NCBI RefSeq assembly: GCF_003610535.1
Contig: NZ_RAPN01000001.1
Span: forward strand, 1,847,320-1,911,319
Source: Mangrovibacterium diazotrophicum
GTDB lineage: Bacteria > Bacteroidota > Bacteroidia > Bacteroidales > Prolixibacteraceae
DNA length: 64,000 nt
Direction: 5' to 3'
Part shown: positions 44,571 to 52,942 of the stretch, in pieces
How the letters are laid out: every line of letters starts with the position of its first letter
How positions within the stretch are numbered: the stretch's first letter is position 1
Made by a program: the position numbers and the translations under genes
Notes under the pieces: model-generated
Databases searched by the model: none
What the model was told of the DNA's origin: nothing
The model's input: the letters and a program-made list of their open reading frames with translations, nothing else

Positions 44571-45185
44571 CTACTTCACTTCGAAATCGAACATCTTGCG
44601 ACCTTCCAGAAAACCTTCCAAACGATCGCCAATAGCCACAGGCCCAACACCTGCGGGAGTACCAGTGTAAATCAAATCGCCGATTTTCAGTGTGAAATAG
44701 TTTGACACCTGGCTGATCAGCTCGTCAATTGGGAACAGCATGAACGAGCTATCGCCGTTTTGCACCAGTTCGCCATTCTTCTTCAACTGAAATTTGATCG
44801 CGTTCACATCGGGCAATTCCGTTTTCGGAATAAAATCGGTGCTGATGACTGCTGAACGGTCAAAGGCTTTGGCCTTTTCCCAAGGCAGACCTTTGTCCTT
44901 TAATTTATTCTGCAAATCGCGTGCTGTAAAATCAATCCCAAGTCCAATCTCATCGTAGTAACGACTGGCAAACTTGGGCTCAATATTCTTGCCCAAACGA
45001 TTGATCCGCACAATCAATTCGCACTCGTAATGCACATCCTGGCTAAACGAAGGAATATAAAACGGATCGTTGTTGCGCAACAAAGCCGAGTCGGGCTTCA
45101 TAAACATCACCGGTTCCGTTGGAATATCATTATTCAATTCGCGCGCGTGCTCGCTGTAATTCCGTCCTATGCAAATAATTTTCAT
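44571..45185 (-). CDS. Fumarylacetoacetate hydrolase family protein
   Basis: The 204-residue protein has the FAH fold. It begins ICIGRNYSEHARELNN, the usual start, and has the metal-binding acids in VHYECELIVRI near residue 53 and the Asp in LGIDFTARDLQ near 85. The C-terminal TGTPAGVGPV loop is conserved. Members act on acylpyruvates, oxaloacetate (tautomerase or decarboxylase) or ring-cleavage products; the small size fits the FAHD1-like group. It lies 168 bases downstream of the exonuclease gene, on the same strand. Confidence 0.92.
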   Translation of the reverse strand: MKIICIGRNYSEHARELNNDIPTEPVMFMKPDSALLRNNDPFYIPSFSQDVHYECELIVRINRLGKNIEPKFASRYYDEIGLGIDFTARDLQNKLKDKGLPWEKAKAFDRSAVISTDFIPKTELPDVNAIKFQLKKNGELVQNGDSSFMLFPIDELISQVSNYFTLKIGDLIYTGTPAGVGPVAIGDRLEGFLEGRKMFDFEVK

Positions 45186-45288
45186 GATTCAAATTCTAAA
45201 CTAGTTCCAAGATATTGGCTGCAAGCCACAAGAGCATCCCAACCAATCTAAAATGACAAACTCGGATATTGAAAAATAGCCTAGTCGC

Positions 45289-45312
45289 GAGACTGAGACT
45301 GAGACTGAGACT
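45289..45312 (+). repeat. Short tandem repeat GAGACT x4
   Basis: Four perfect copies of the hexamer GAGACT lie between the FAH and exonuclease genes, preceded by a related GTCGC word. Nearby, ATTGGCTGCAAGCC (about 45213) and ATTGGCTCCAAGCC (about 45320) are near-direct repeats. Probably slipped-strand expansion in an intergenic stutter element. Confidence 0.6.
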
Positions 45313-45352
45313 TTACACTATTGGCTCCAAGCCCTTTGCACTTCGCCCCCTG

Positions 45353-46159
45353 CTAATTGTCTTTCATTCGCAGCTTGATGGCGGTCAATACCTTTTTGGT
45401 GTAAAGTGGGAACTCGCCATTCATAATCCAACCAAAGTAACCGGGCTGCTCGCGCAACACCTGCTCAACCGGGATTCCTTTATTCTTGCCAAAGTTGAAC
45501 ACTTCAACACCTTTCTCATCATAAACAATGCGACCAATGAAATCCACGTTGCGGTCGTACGATGAAAACTCGCTCAACGCGTTCACATCATTCTGAATCG
45601 GCTTGGTAATTTTACCTTTCGCATCTTCGAACTCGGCATCCTGATAAACATCCAGCTGAGCCTTCAGCACCTCGTAAGTAGCCTTGGTATCGGCTAACGC
45701 GCTGTGGGCATCTTCCAAATTCTGCTGGCAATAAAACTTGTAAGCTGCAGCCAAAGTGCGTTTCTCCATTTTGTGGAAAATTGCCTGTACATCAACAAAC
45801 TTGCGCTTTTTGAAATCCACATCCACATCAACGCGCAGGAACTCTTCAGCCAAAAGCGGAATGTCGAAGCGGTTCGAATTGAAACCGGCCAAATCACAGC
45901 CTTCCATAAATTTTGCCAACGACTTGGCCACTTCCTTAAACGTTGGGCAGTCCTTCACGTCTTCGTCATAAATTCCGTGCACTTTGCTGGAAGATTCAGG
46001 GATCGGCATTTCCGGATTGATCCGCATTTCCTTGGTTTCTTCTGTTCCGTCCGTGTGGACTTTTATCAACGCGAGCTCTACGATTCGGTCCGTAGCAACA
46101 TTAATTCCCGTTGTTTCCAAATCCAAAAAGATGAGTGGATTTCTAAGATTCAGTTTCAT
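45353..46159 (-). CDS. DnaQ-like 3'-5' exonuclease (DEDDh)
   Basis: The 268-residue protein has all exonuclease motifs of the DEDDh type: FLDLETTGIN (Asp and Glu, near residue 13), GFNSNRFDIPLLAEEF (Asp, near 92) and DAHSALADTKAT (His and Asp, near 152). It is close to proofreading subunits of DNA polymerase III but has an extra C-terminal region (YFGWIMNGEFPLYTKKV), seen in exonucleases of Bacteroidota. It sits beside dnaN, 95 bases downstream, which suits a role in replication or repair. Confidence 0.9.
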   Translation of the reverse strand: MKLNLRNPLIFLDLETTGINVATDRIVELALIKVHTDGTEETKEMRINPEMPIPESSSKVHGIYDEDVKDCPTFKEVAKSLAKFMEGCDLAGFNSNRFDIPLLAEEFLRVDVDVDFKKRKFVDVQAIFHKMEKRTLAAAYKFYCQQNLEDAHSALADTKATYEVLKAQLDVYQDAEFEDAKGKITKPIQNDVNALSEFSSYDRNVDFIGRIVYDEKGVEVFNFGKNKGIPVEQVLREQPGYFGWIMNGEFPLYTKKVLTAIKLRMKDN

Positions 46160-46254
46160 TTTGTTTGTTTTCTGATTCGGCTCGGCGGCCGGTTATGAAT
46201 AAAAAGCCTAACAAGATGTCTCCTGTTAGGCTTCCGAACTATTTAAGTTACTTA

Positions 46255-47391
46255 TTAAGCATTGATCATCATTGGCATCAACAGCATCAACACATCTTCT
46301 TCGTCGAAGTCTTTTTCGGCCGGGAGTAACAGACCTGCACGAGTCGGGTCTGACAGTTCTACGCGAACTTCCGACGAACTCAGATTCGACAAAATCTCCA
46401 ACAGGAAGGTTGATTTGAAGCCGATCTCGATCTCTTCGCCCTCATATTGACATTTGATACGTTCAACAGCCGAAATGGAGAAATCGACATCCTGTGCCGA
46501 CACCACCAGCTGGTTGCCATCGATGTGGAATTTAATGAGGTTGCTGGCCTGGTTGGCAAATACCGAAACACGTTTGATGGTGTTGTAGAATTCCAAACGG
46601 TCAACAATCAGTTTATTTGGGTTGTTGGTTGGGATCACCGAATTGTAGCTCGGGTAGTTTCCTTCAACCAAACGGCAAATCAATTTAAAATTACTTAGCG
46701 TGAAAAAGGCGTTCTTTTCGTCAAACTGCAGTTTCACATCGTAGTCTTCTTTCACCAACAGGTTCTTCAACAACGACGCCGGTTTTTTAGGTAAAATGAA
46801 AGAAGATTCCACTTCAGCTTTTGCATCGGCACGTTTGTAACGAACCAATTTGTGAGCATCCGAAGCAACGAAAGTCAAATCGTTATTTCCCAGTTCCAGG
46901 AAGATCCCGTTCATTACCGGACGCAACTCATCGTCGGCGGTTGCAAACAAGGTACGCTGAATACCACTTTGCAAAACATCGTGCGGAACCTGGATGGTAG
47001 AAGCTGCCGCTTCGTTCAGTTCGGGCAATTGCGGAAATTCATCTCCGTCCTGTCCAACAATACTGAACTTACCGTTTTCAGAGTAGATATCAATGCCGAA
47101 AGTGTCCAAATCAAATTTGAAAGTCAACGGTTGATCCGGGAATTCTTTCAGGGTGTCGTTTAACAATTTTGCGGGAACAGCAATATCACCAGTTCCTTCG
47201 GTGTTATCCAGCTCAAGACTGGTAATCAGTGTTGACTCCAAGTCTGAAGCAGTAACCGTCAATCGGTTTTCTTCCAGTTGAAATAAATAATTATCCAAAA
47301 TGGGTAATGTATTCTTCGAACTAATCACTTTACTGATCGCATTCAGGTGACTTAGCAATTCGGTACTGGAAACAACAAATTTCATTGACAT
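46255..47391 (-). CDS. dnaN: DNA polymerase III beta subunit (sliding clamp)
   Basis: The 378-residue protein forms the ring that holds DNA polymerase III on DNA. Features include KFVVSSTELLSHLNAISKV at the start, the hallmark SDAHKLVRY near residue 175, and the carboxyl end LMPMMIN. Three domains of about 120 residues each fit the family. Two ATGs, at 47391 and 47385, are both possible starts. The upstream gene is gldFG; dnaN here is not next to dnaA, which is common in this phylum. Confidence 0.97.
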   Translation of the reverse strand: MSMKFVVSSTELLSHLNAISKVISSKNTLPILDNYLFQLEENRLTVTASDLESTLITSLELDNTEGTGDIAVPAKLLNDTLKEFPDQPLTFKFDLDTFGIDIYSENGKFSIVGQDGDEFPQLPELNEAAASTIQVPHDVLQSGIQRTLFATADDELRPVMNGIFLELGNNDLTFVASDAHKLVRYKRADAKAEVESSFILPKKPASLLKNLLVKEDYDVKLQFDEKNAFFTLSNFKLICRLVEGNYPSYNSVIPTNNPNKLIVDRLEFYNTIKRVSVFANQASNLIKFHIDGNQLVVSAQDVDFSISAVERIKCQYEGEEIEIGFKSTFLLEILSNLSSSEVRVELSDPTRAGLLLPAEKDFDEEDVLMLLMPMMINA

Positions 47392-47519
47392 TCTCTTTTA
47401 GTTTGACTTATCATTTTAAGAGGAAGCGGAAATTCAACTCCTGCGCCTCGTGAATACACGAATATACAAACTTTGCATTGGTTTCCCGAGAATTTATATT
47501 CACAATTTATACAAAGTAA

Positions 47520-49931
47520 TTAACCACGGTATTTCCGTATCCGGACGAAGTGGAAAACCAGTCCGAATACCACGATAATCAGCAGCGGAAGAACCACATT
47601 CAGCACTTGCCAAAAGGTTTTCTCCTCGCGCAAGCGCACCTTGTCGAGCAGTCGAATTTTAAACACGCGCGACCGCAGTTCCATTATTCCCGAGTTATCG
47701 CAAAGGTAGTTTACGGCATTCAGCAAAAAGGCCTTGTTACCGAAGGTTTGTTGCGAATATTCATCGTATCCCAAAGGCTGTGTGCGCACCTGTCCGTTTC
47801 GTCGCGAAACCTTGTTGGCAATCAGGCTGCCATCTGCCAAAACAATCTGTTTGGCAGGTTCCGATTTATCCAAAACATCAATACCAAGCGGATTGAATTC
47901 CCGGGTCATGCGATTACTAAACACAGAAGGAAAACTTCCTTCCAGTAGCACGCCGACCGGAATATTGGACATATGAAACAGCTCCTGCGCCGGTGGATCG
48001 TTGATGCTTTGCAAGCTAATTTGCTCGGGTGTTCCTATTTTTCGGGAATAGGCTGAAGTATGCAGAATAACTGATTTGCGGATCTCCGGATTTTTTCCAA
48101 CCGTATCAATCGAGCTTACAAATTCAGATTTCAGGCGATTCAGATTCCGACTGATCACATTATCTTCCGCTGGCGTCAGCAAGGGCGAATAATACCAGGG
48201 TGCCGGCGTGAATTTGGGCTGCGATGCCACCGGCGAAGTGTTCACCGGAATAAGAACACATTCCACATCCTGCAGCAAATCCGGGTTCACCCGAACGCCG
48301 TACTTAAACAGCTGATCCATCAGATTCAGGTCTCGGGGGAAAGCGATTGTCGTTTCACCACGGCTCAAGCTATCCAGACTCACCTGCACCGGATCGAACA
48401 GCCACAGCAGGTTACCTCCCCGCATCAGGTACTGATCGATGTAAAATTTTTCCTGCTCACCAAAAGCTTTCGATGGGTCGGCAATAATCAACGCTTTCGG
48501 TAAGGTATCATTTTGGAACAATTGTTCCGCTGTTCGGTCAACCACCGTGTAATTCTCGGACAAGCCCTGGCGAATATCCCAGGTTTCGGGATCGCCCAGT
48601 TCATCTTGTCCGGACAGAAATGCTACTTCTTCCTTATCGCCCTGCTCAACCTGGCGAATCGCATTCATCAATTCAAACTCGAGCGTTTCAATCGAATTAT
48701 TCAAGTTCTCGTCAGCAGACAGAGACGGGTTATTTTTCAACAGATTGATACCAACCAGCTGATCGCGATACCGAAGCACAGCTCCCGGAAAAATCAGCTT
48801 GGTCACTGTTCCTTCTTCTTTATTCTGGCGTAAATCGGTGGGCTGCAATCCAAGGTTCACCAACTGATTGAACAACTTATTTCGTTCGTCATTATTCGAA
48901 ATATCGTAAGGATCCTTCCGAACCGACTGAATCCGAAAATCGGCCCAGGCATCCATATCCTGCACCTTTTCTTCCACGGCGCGCTGCAACTGCCGAAATC
49001 CCGGAGGCAAATCGCCGGCCAGATACAAATCAACTTTAATCGGCGCGTCCAGCTTTTCAAGCAGTGTTTTCGATACGGTTGAAAGGCTGTAACGTTTTTC
49101 CGTTGTCAAATCGATACGAAAGAACCAGGCCGAACCGATAAACATCACCACAATAACAACTGCAACCAGAAAGCCGGTTTTCTTCAATTGCCGCTTTAGG
49201 TTCTGCTGCTTGCGACGCAAAAACAGGCTGGTCAAAACCAACACGATGCCGGTTACCAAAACGAAGTACAGCACATCACGCGAATCAACCACTCCCCGGC
49301 TAACCGAGTCGTAGTGCTCACTAATTCCCATGTTCAGAAAAAAGGTTTTCACGACCATCGGCACTTCCATCGCCGCAACAAAATCAAAACCCGAGTAGAA
49401 AATAAAGCACAAAATTAGAGCTGTGATAAAAGCAAATACAGGGTTGTCGGTCAGCGAAGATGCCAACACGCCCAACGCGACGTAAAGTGCCGCCAGCAGA
49501 AAAAGCCCAATAAATGAGCCCCAGGCAGCACCACTGTCCCAGTTCCCAACCGGGTTACCGAGACTGTAGATGGAGTAGAAATAGACCAAAGTTGGGAGTA
49601 AACAGACCACCACCAAAAACAGGCCAGCCAGGTATTTGGCCCAAACCAACTGCAACAATGAATACGGCCGGGTAATCAGAATTTCGAGTGTCCCCAGGCG
49701 CTTTTCTTCGGCAAAAAGGCGCATCGTTAAAGCCGGAATAAGGAATAAAAAGATCCAGGGAGCCAACTGAAAATAGGGACTCAACGAGGCATATCCGTTC
49801 TCTATCAAATTATAAGTACCGGGGAAAACCCACAAGAACAAACCATTGGCGATCAAAAAAACGAAGGCTACCAAATAGCCGGTTAGGGACCCGAAGAAGC
49901 TGGTAATTTCTTTCCGAAACAGACTATACAT
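47520..49931 (-). CDS. GldF-GldG fusion, gliding motility/ABC-type permease and substrate-binding protein
   Basis: The 803-residue protein joins two normally separate subunits. Residues 1-240 are a GldF-like ABC permease with about six membrane helices (FLIPALTMRLFAEEKRLGTL near 62). Residues about 245-803 are GldG-like: a membrane helix (VAVVIVVMFIGSAWFF), an extracellular DUF4350-like/ABC substrate-binding region (SGQDELGDPETWD, LLWLFDPVQVSLDSL) and a C-terminal helix. GldFG with GldA is needed for gliding in flavobacteria, but homologues also occur in non-gliding Bacteroidota. GldA is not seen here. Confidence 0.88.
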   Translation of the reverse strand: MYSLFRKEITSFFGSLTGYLVAFVFLIANGLFLWVFPGTYNLIENGYASLSPYFQLAPWIFLFLIPALTMRLFAEEKRLGTLEILITRPYSLLQLVWAKYLAGLFLVVVCLLPTLVYFYSIYSLGNPVGNWDSGAAWGSFIGLFLLAALYVALGVLASSLTDNPVFAFITALILCFIFYSGFDFVAAMEVPMVVKTFFLNMGISEHYDSVSRGVVDSRDVLYFVLVTGIVLVLTSLFLRRKQQNLKRQLKKTGFLVAVVIVVMFIGSAWFFRIDLTTEKRYSLSTVSKTLLEKLDAPIKVDLYLAGDLPPGFRQLQRAVEEKVQDMDAWADFRIQSVRKDPYDISNNDERNKLFNQLVNLGLQPTDLRQNKEEGTVTKLIFPGAVLRYRDQLVGINLLKNNPSLSADENLNNSIETLEFELMNAIRQVEQGDKEEVAFLSGQDELGDPETWDIRQGLSENYTVVDRTAEQLFQNDTLPKALIIADPSKAFGEQEKFYIDQYLMRGGNLLWLFDPVQVSLDSLSRGETTIAFPRDLNLMDQLFKYGVRVNPDLLQDVECVLIPVNTSPVASQPKFTPAPWYYSPLLTPAEDNVISRNLNRLKSEFVSSIDTVGKNPEIRKSVILHTSAYSRKIGTPEQISLQSINDPPAQELFHMSNIPVGVLLEGSFPSVFSNRMTREFNPLGIDVLDKSEPAKQIVLADGSLIANKVSRRNGQVRTQPLGYDEYSQQTFGNKAFLLNAVNYLCDNSGIMELRSRVFKIRLLDKVRLREEKTFWQVLNVVLPLLIIVVFGLVFHFVRIRKYRG

Positions 49932-49976
49932 ATCAGAGGGTTGATTTGAAGATGAACGAAGATAAAAAAAGTCGGC

Positions 49977-51101
49977 TTACGACCGAAGCTTTTGCACAAT
50001 CATTTGGGCCGCTCGCTTGGAGGCGCCTTCCTCGCCCAACACCTGGTGCAACTCGTCGTAGCTGGCTGCGACCTGCTCGCGGTAAGACTGGTCTTCCAAC
50101 AAGCGCTTCACCTCTTTACGGATATTAGCTGCAGTACAATGGTGTTGCAACAACTCTTTCACCGCCATGCGCCGCAAAATAATATTCACCAAAGACACCC
50201 ATTTAATATTCAGAATAAACTTACCGATGGCAAAAAAAAAGGCCCCCCCAGCCATGCGGTAACAAACCACCTGCGGACAACGCAAGATCGCCGTTTCAAG
50301 CGTCACGGTTCCCGAGGCCAACACAGCCGCATCGGCCATTTGCAAAACTTCGTAGGTTTTATCGCGCAACACGCTCACCTGGTAACCATTCACCAAACCA
50401 ATATAAATGTGATCGGGGATTCCGGGAGCAGCGGTCACAACGATTTGATGACTCCGAACGGAATTCACCGCTTTCAGCATTCGCGGCAACAACGACTTGA
50501 TTTCCTGCAAACGACTTCCGGGAACCAATGCCAAGATCGGCTTCTCATTCAGGTGATTCTCCGCACAAAAATCATCGAAAGATTTCGATATGCGCCTTTT
50601 CAAAACAGCATCCAAAACCGGGTTTCCGACATAATTCACTTCATAGCCGAATTTGCGGTAAAAATCGGTCTCGAACGGAAAGATGGTAAACATCTCATCT
50701 ACCCGTTCTTTGATTTGCTTGACGCGACTGGATTTCCAGGCCCAGACTTTTGGCGAGATATAATAATATACTTTTATGCCGAGCGACTTCGCGTATTTGG
50801 CCATCCTCAGGTTAAAACCGGGATAGTCGATCAGCACTAAAACATCGGGATTAAACTCTTTGAGCGTTTTTTCGCAATATTGAAAATTCTTCTTAATGGT
50901 TCGCAGATGCATCAAAACCGGAATAATACCCATGAAGGACATCTCCCGGTAGTGCTTCAAAATTTTCATCCCTGCCTCTTCCATCAACTCACCGCCAAAT
51001 CCACGGATTTCGGCATCCGGATCTGCTTTTACCAGCTCGCTGATGAGGTTTGATGCATGTAAATCGCCCGACGCCTCGCCGGCAATAAAGAAATACTTCA
51101 T
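49977..51101 (-). CDS. lpxB: Lipid-A-disaccharide synthase
   Basis: The 374-residue protein transfers lipid X onto UDP-diacylglucosamine to form the lipid A disaccharide. It starts with the family hallmark YFFIAGEASGDLHASNLI, has LVLIDYPGFNLRMAKYAKS near residue 97 and GSRLQEIKSLLP near 195. I chose the ATG at 51101; an upstream start at 51212 would add 37 residues that are not part of the family. lpxB, the small membrane protein gene and surE form a minus-strand group, a common arrangement in Bacteroidota. Confidence 0.95.
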   Translation of the reverse strand: MKYFFIAGEASGDLHASNLISELVKADPDAEIRGFGGELMEEAGMKILKHYREMSFMGIIPVLMHLRTIKKNFQYCEKTLKEFNPDVLVLIDYPGFNLRMAKYAKSLGIKVYYYISPKVWAWKSSRVKQIKERVDEMFTIFPFETDFYRKFGYEVNYVGNPVLDAVLKRRISKSFDDFCAENHLNEKPILALVPGSRLQEIKSLLPRMLKAVNSVRSHQIVVTAAPGIPDHIYIGLVNGYQVSVLRDKTYEVLQMADAAVLASGTVTLETAILRCPQVVCYRMAGGAFFFAIGKFILNIKWVSLVNIILRRMAVKELLQHHCTAANIRKEVKRLLEDQSYREQVAASYDELHQVLGEEGASKRAAQMIVQKLRS

Positions 51102-51262
51102 ATACTGAAATTGCGAATCAGACCCCAAAAGTAATTTTTTAGGATGAAAGCGCCACATCGCCCCAAGCCAAGTTGCCTCGGGAACAGCGTCGCAAGTGTT
51201 AAATAATGTCAAAAATTAAGCAGCCAGCCCAATACAAGCTGACGCTAACCTACTCAAAGCTT

Positions 51263-51559
51263 TTAAATTACTCTCGAAAGAACAACAACGAAAGCATAAA
51301 AAAAGGTAGCCATCAAAACGCCTCTCGCGGCCAGGTCGTACTTAATCCGGTAAAAGTGAAGGAAAAGGATCAGGTTAGGCAAAACCGAAAGACTCATGAT
51401 TTTCAGGAGCGCTCCCAAGCGCCAAAGGCTGACCAGGTAATCAGTTAAAGAAACTTCCTGTTTACTCAAAAAATAAAGTATAATGAAAACCACCAGAGGC
51501 AATCCCAGCCCCAGTAAAAAACCAAATCCCAGTTTATTTCTGTTTTTTCCACCCGCCAT
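51263..51559 (-). CDS. Small conserved membrane protein
   Basis: The 98-residue protein has three predicted membrane helices (GFLLGLGLPLVVFIILYFL, ALLKIMSLSVLPNLILFLHF and GVLMATFFYAFVVVL). I do not know a function. It begins 2 bases after the surE stop codon and lies upstream of lpxB on the same strand, a layout that recurs in Bacteroidota, so it may belong to lipid A or envelope work (inference). Confidence 0.7.
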   Translation of the reverse strand: MAGGKNRNKLGFGFLLGLGLPLVVFIILYFLSKQEVSLTDYLVSLWRLGALLKIMSLSVLPNLILFLHFYRIKYDLAARGVLMATFFYAFVVVLSRVI

Positions 51560-51561
51560 AA

Positions 51562-52323
51562 TCAGAACCTCCAGTTTTTCATTTGCTCCAATGTTTTATT
51601 ACAAGTCATATCAACCGTAACAGGAACCACCGATACGTGCTGATTTTCGAGCGCGTGCATATCTGTTCCCGGCACATCGGGTTCGAAGTTTTTGAAATAG
51701 CCACTCAACCAGTAGTAATCACGCTGGTGCGGATCGGTACGTTTTTCCATTTCTTCAACCCACTTACCCGAAGTTTGACGACAGACCTCGATTCCGCGAA
51801 CCTCTCCTTTCGGGATATTTACATTTAAACAGGTGAAATGCGGCAAGCCATACTCGGCTACCGACTGAAAAATGCGAGCAACCCACATTTTGGCCCGGGT
51901 GAAGTCGGCGTCCGGATCGTAATCGCAAAGCGAAAATCCAATGGATGAAACACCGTGCAAACAGCCTTCAATAGCTGCACCCATGGTTCCGCTATACACG
52001 ACACTGATTGAAGAATTCGTGCCGTGATTGATACCTGACACCACAAAATCAGGTTTGCGCTCCAACAGTTGATTAAAGCCCATCTTGACACAATCAACCG
52101 GCGTACCACTGCATTTATATAATATATAACCGTCCTCCTCTTCTATTTTTGAAGCACGCAAAGGCTTACCGGTTGTAATGGCATTCGACATGCCCGACAT
52201 CGCTGCTTCGGGCGCAATGACAACCACATCGCCAAACAACCGCATCACTTCGGTTAGTTCTTTCAGGCCTTTGGCATAAATACCATCATCATTCGTAATT
52301 AGTATAAGGGGACGATCATTCAT
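51562..52323 (-). CDS. surE: 5'/3'-nucleotidase SurE
   Basis: The 253-residue protein hydrolyses nucleoside monophosphates and short polyphosphates. Family motifs are the metal site ILITNDDGIYAKGL near residue 6, SGMSNAITTG near 44 and the active-site segment GINHGTNSSISVVYSGTMGA near 97. It starts at an ATG 28 bases downstream of the -7 element and is the first gene of the surE-membrane protein-lpxB group. Confidence 0.96.
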   Translation of the reverse strand: MNDRPLILITNDDGIYAKGLKELTEVMRLFGDVVVIAPEAAMSGMSNAITTGKPLRASKIEEEDGYILYKCSGTPVDCVKMGFNQLLERKPDFVVSGINHGTNSSISVVYSGTMGAAIEGCLHGVSSIGFSLCDYDPDADFTRAKMWVARIFQSVAEYGLPHFTCLNVNIPKGEVRGIEVCRQTSGKWVEEMEKRTDPHQRDYYWLSGYFKNFEPDVPGTDMHALENQHVSVVPVTVDMTCNKTLEQMKNWRF

Positions 52324-52350
52324 TTATCGAGGAATTTTCATTTACGAGCA

Positions 52351-52358
52351 CAAAGATA
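52351..52358 (-). promoter_or_regulatory. Bacteroidota -7 promoter element for surE
   Basis: Read on the minus strand, TATCTTTG matches TAnnTTTG. It lies 28 bases before the surE ATG. No -33 element is clear. Confidence 0.5.
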
Positions 52359-52572
52359 GACGAATGCTTTAAAATCCACTTTCTGTGTCGCCGAAATAAA
52401 TACGCGCTAGCTTCTCAACTATGCCCTATGTAAACACCAATCAAATAGACAAAATTGCCATCTTAAAAAAAACAAATTAACACACGAAACAGGCAAAACA
52501 GCATTATTTGTTAAGAATACATCAACAGAAACGACATAAAATAAAACCGACCGAAAGTCTTAAACCCAACTT

Positions 52573-52597
52573 AGAGGTTTAACATATCCAAACCTCT
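52573..52597. promoter_or_regulatory. Perfect inverted repeat, candidate operator of the SusCD operon
   Basis: AGAGGTTT (52573-52580) and AAACCTCT (52590-52597) are perfectly complementary, separated by 9 bases (AACATATCC). No T-tract follows. It lies about 350 bases upstream of SusC. A regulator site is plausible, and a ROK repressor is encoded downstream of the operon, but a link between them is only inferred. Confidence 0.4.
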
Positions 52598-52942
52598 CAA
52601 ATATCGTATATCACATTGTATTTCTGTAGTATAAGAAATAAACACCTAAAAATATTAATTAAAATATCAAACCTAAAAAGCCCCTACATTATTGCTATTA
52701 TTTCCTTTTCTATTAATTCTTTTGAAATATTTTTCTAAAGTATACGCGATGAATGTGAAATTTCCTTAATATTGCCATCGATAGGTTAATAATTTTTAAT
52801 TCAAAAGGACTTAATGGTGTCAAATCTTAAAAAACATTAACCCCATCTGTAGTCTCGAAGCCGAAAAAAAGTAGACAATTATACACGCTCATTTATTACA
52901 GCATTACAAGCAAAATGAACATCAAACATTAATTCAATTTTT

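Larger units (their letters stand above)
52324..52942. other. Long AT-rich intergenic region before the SusCD operon
   Basis: About 619 bases separate surE from the SusC gene. They contain a surE promoter element on the minus strand and the palindrome described at 52573-52597. The region is strongly AT-rich. Candidate -7 elements for the SusC promoter (for example TAATATTG near 52769) deviate from the consensus, so I do not call one. No gene is supported. Confidence 0.55.

Noticed and set aside
45289-45312. GAGACT tandem as a CRISPR or VNTR locus
   Set aside because: Only a 6-base unit with no spacers; too short and isolated for CRISPR or a phase-variable gene start.
49946-50840. Plus-strand ORFs over lpxB
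   Set aside because: They are antisense readings of a well-conserved gene, with no signal peptide or domain of their own.
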